DNA of 64,000 nt from DASRVA01 sp050732935 (lineage in GTDB: Bacteria; Gemmatimonadota; Gemmatimonadetes; JACCXV01; JAHWKZ01). Where the stretch lies: positions 1 to 64,000 of the forward strand of contig JBOHRW010000199.1 in assembly GCA_050732935.1 (NCBI GenBank), given 5' to 3'. The translations under genes were made by a program, and so were the position numbers. This document shows, in pieces, positions 63,501 to 64,000 of this stretch (position 1 is its first letter; each line of letters starts with the position of its first letter). The notes beneath the pieces were generated by a model, which saw nothing but the letters and a program-made list of their open reading frames with translations, was not told the origin of the DNA and ran no database searches.

Positions 63501-63627
63501 CGTACACGGTGCCGCGGATGATGCCGGTCGTCGCCTGCGCCTGGGCGAAGAGCGAAGCCGGCACGAGCAGCAGACCGAACAGGAGAACGGGCGGCCACAG
63601 GCGCCGCGCTCTCGGGAAGTGGCTCAT
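60556..63627 (-). CDS. TonB-dependent receptor, Oar-like
   Basis: 1023 residues, ATG start. Signal peptide (WPPVLLFGLLLVPASLFAQ). N-terminal carboxypeptidase-regulatory-like beta domain (GIIRGTVYDPEGALVTDANV). Plug domain follows: NGQRGIFNNVSVDGADFNNP, PAEFGRSSSGFVNVLTKSGT. Then a long beta-barrel with repeated aromatic strands and the terminal IQLGTKLRF. Such Oar-type receptors are abundant in Acidobacteriota. The ligand is unknown. Confidence 0.95.
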   Translation of the reverse strand: MSHFPRARRLWPPVLLFGLLLVPASLFAQAQATTGIIRGTVYDPEGALVTDANVIVTHRETGLQRTLATNDVGIFVAPQLPTGHYDVLVQSPSVIGDAAAEEIVVRLGETVNLELRFQPLEVQEIVAVVQAPVVDPTDVSSSQRFDEDVVENLPNNGRNFLDFTLLTPGAAIVQGPDGDELTFNGQRGIFNNVSVDGADFNNPFFGEQRGGQRPAFTFNQDAIEEIVVVNAGAPAEFGRSSSGFVNVLTKSGTNEFEGTAHFFGQADELSSDFARGGGNPNFDQQQFGFTLGGPLKRNKAFFFLSYDQQEFDQTKQTNRFALVQQPGELQKLIDFFEERFPQLAEDFGPISRTDDAKAFFGKLDVILNDRNNFEIKYNYTESEQLNGTFDVDSWGRSANGIERDESNAINAALHSQLSPTLANEFRFQWAREDRPRPYEGPEIAPGQPFPDTGADFVDGFRWGLPFFLPIDPAFDVRWQLNDNVTIARGNHLYKFGAEWNRTEIEQTFIGFASGRYIFNSVDGFINYVEQGPTFVECSDAEGNLVTTDPNGVCPEGTSISGPLNTFLQFAPVPPLDTAEQAGSQSFSVNELAFYAQDAWNPSPKVTVNYGVRWEGTWHPENIPPQDELFYAPFIGQTKLGLEFPSDGVIPDDLDNIQPRFGITYDIDGDASQILRGSAGIYNARIPMLVFAQHRSSSGAIGQTIFRASFFNDFGVTPPAYGELLDTSTVQPDHPGVQVPEKDLDVPQTYAVSAEYERKFAPRLAGYLSYNFAYTDNLFRFVDRNAAVFGSPWGTGLPVTPGSPTGANDTLNGIGALTVLESSAHSIYNGITFGLKGGVADWLDLEANYTLSWDKSDDDNERDPFLFRYARADDLDPEYGYSDRDQRHRFNAYALVRLPWNIYWTNIVQAASAQPVSEVCGANNQGTGERAATPQDRICLDGSILERNTLRKENELFTWDLRLSKLFPLTSGVGLEAIFEVFNLTDTDNFQDPSAGSLLFNFDGTVRSGLGDPRRIQLGTKLRF

Positions 63628-63725
63628 GGGAGGTCCTCCCGGGTGGATTCCCGTCTGGGGGTGAAAGGTCGCGACGCTTCGACTCTAAGCGCGGTCCCGG
63701 TAGTCACGCAATAGTCTGTGCCGCA

Positions 63726-64000
63726 CTATGAGGGACAGGGATCGCCCGCTCGCCTCGAAGACAGGCGATCGACCCGGTCGGACAGGAACTCGACGGCCCG
63801 TTCCTCCGCCCAAGCCCGGGCTCCCCAGGGAGGGCCGGTCACGAACCCCACGTGGCCGCCCGTCGGCGGGAAGAGACACTCCACGTTCGAGGAAGCCTGC
63901 TCGCGCACCCGGTCGAGGACCTCCCCCGGCAGGAACGGGTCGTCCCTGGCGCTGACCAGCAGGGTCGGGATCCGGATCCGATCCAGCAGATTCAGCGAGG
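63726..64000 (-). CDS. YheT-like alpha/beta hydrolase, C-terminal part
   Basis: Only the last 91 residues are in the window; the gene continues past base 64000. The frame reads LDRIRIPTLLVSARDDPFLP, which carries the catalytic Asp, then GGHVGFV, which carries the catalytic His, to a TAG at 63726-63728. This pattern is typical of the YheT/EMB8 group of hydrolases. The nucleophile elbow is outside the window. Confidence 0.8.
   Translation of the reverse strand, partial: SLNLLDRIRIPTLLVSARDDPFLPGEVLDRVREQASSNVECLFPPTGGHVGFVTGPPWGARAWAEERAVEFLSDRVDRLSSRRAGDPCPS

Noticed and set aside
63628..63725. Promoter TTGCGT-17-TTAGAG and a hairpin over the ribosome site of the TonB receptor gene
   Set aside because: Both boxes are poor and the GGGAGG/CCTCCC pairing leaves a one-base loop, so neither is convincing.

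Overview
The window is dense, very GC-rich bacterial chromosome: about 70 genes, almost no spacer longer than 250 bases, and heavy use of GTG and TTG starts overlapping the stop of the gene before. Several lipoproteins, a TonB-dependent receptor with an N-terminal carboxypeptidase-regulatory-like domain, a GT9 heptosyltransferase-type enzyme and many signal peptides show a diderm envelope. The Oar-type receptor and the ECF sigma/zf-HC2/TPR-CHAT gene set are common in Acidobacteriota and neighbouring phyla (Gemmatimonadota, Eisenbacteria). That placement is inference; there is no rRNA in the window. I found no tRNA, rRNA, CRISPR array or insertion sequence.

Layout. (1) 1-9.2 kb, minus strand: one long operon starting from a TTGACA promoter at about 9.15 kb. 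It reads secreted TPR-CHAT caspase-like protein, ECF sigma factor, membrane anti-sigma with a zinc finger, two lipoproteins, two membrane proteins and a secreted protein cut by the window edge. Several downstream proteins share modules. This is the best candidate for an undescribed system: a periplasmic peptidase wired to an envelope sigma/anti-sigma pair. (2) 9.2-16 kb, minus: housekeeping ffh-rpsP-rimM-trmD-rplS-rnhB-cysteine desulfurase-rRNA methyltransferase. (3) 16-26 kb, minus: hydrolase/cyclase fusion, secreted methyltransferase, then tgt-yajC-def-fmt-thiE-thiS-thiG-rsmB-PASTA protein-rpe in one tight run. (4) 26-32.5 kb, mostly minus: TMEM175-like channel, queA, small membrane proteins, and yebC-ruvC-ruvA-ruvB behind a promoter with a palindrome in its spacer. 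(5) 32.5-34.3 kb: a small accessory island with a HigB-like toxin remnant, a 68-residue Cys protein, a perfect 22-bp palindrome, a frameshifted C-terminal remnant of a type III modification methylase, and an MNT/HEPN toxin-antitoxin pair. (6) 34.2-46.4 kb: DUF2182/DUF1326 pair, AlkZ-like winged-helix protein, a second cyclase-domain protein, a stand-alone EF-G paralogue, an M48 protease lipoprotein, a thioredoxin-fold lipoprotein and small repeat-rich lipoproteins. (7) 46.4-64 kb: acetyl-CoA synthetase, two glycosyltransferases, pdxS-pdxT, a short-chain dehydrogenase, a GST, a pruA-type aldehyde dehydrogenase, an MFS transporter operon, an ABM-domain protein behind a textbook sigma70 promoter, the TonB receptor, and the 3' end of a YheT-like hydrolase.

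How it fits together. Translation and tRNA/rRNA modification (ffh, rpsP, rimM, trmD, rplS, def, fmt, tgt, queA, rsmB), recombination (ruvCAB), and thiamine and PLP cofactor synthesis form the conserved backbone. Envelope stress signalling and the defence remnants are the accessory parts. No gene-free stretch exceeds about 300 bases under these gene calls.
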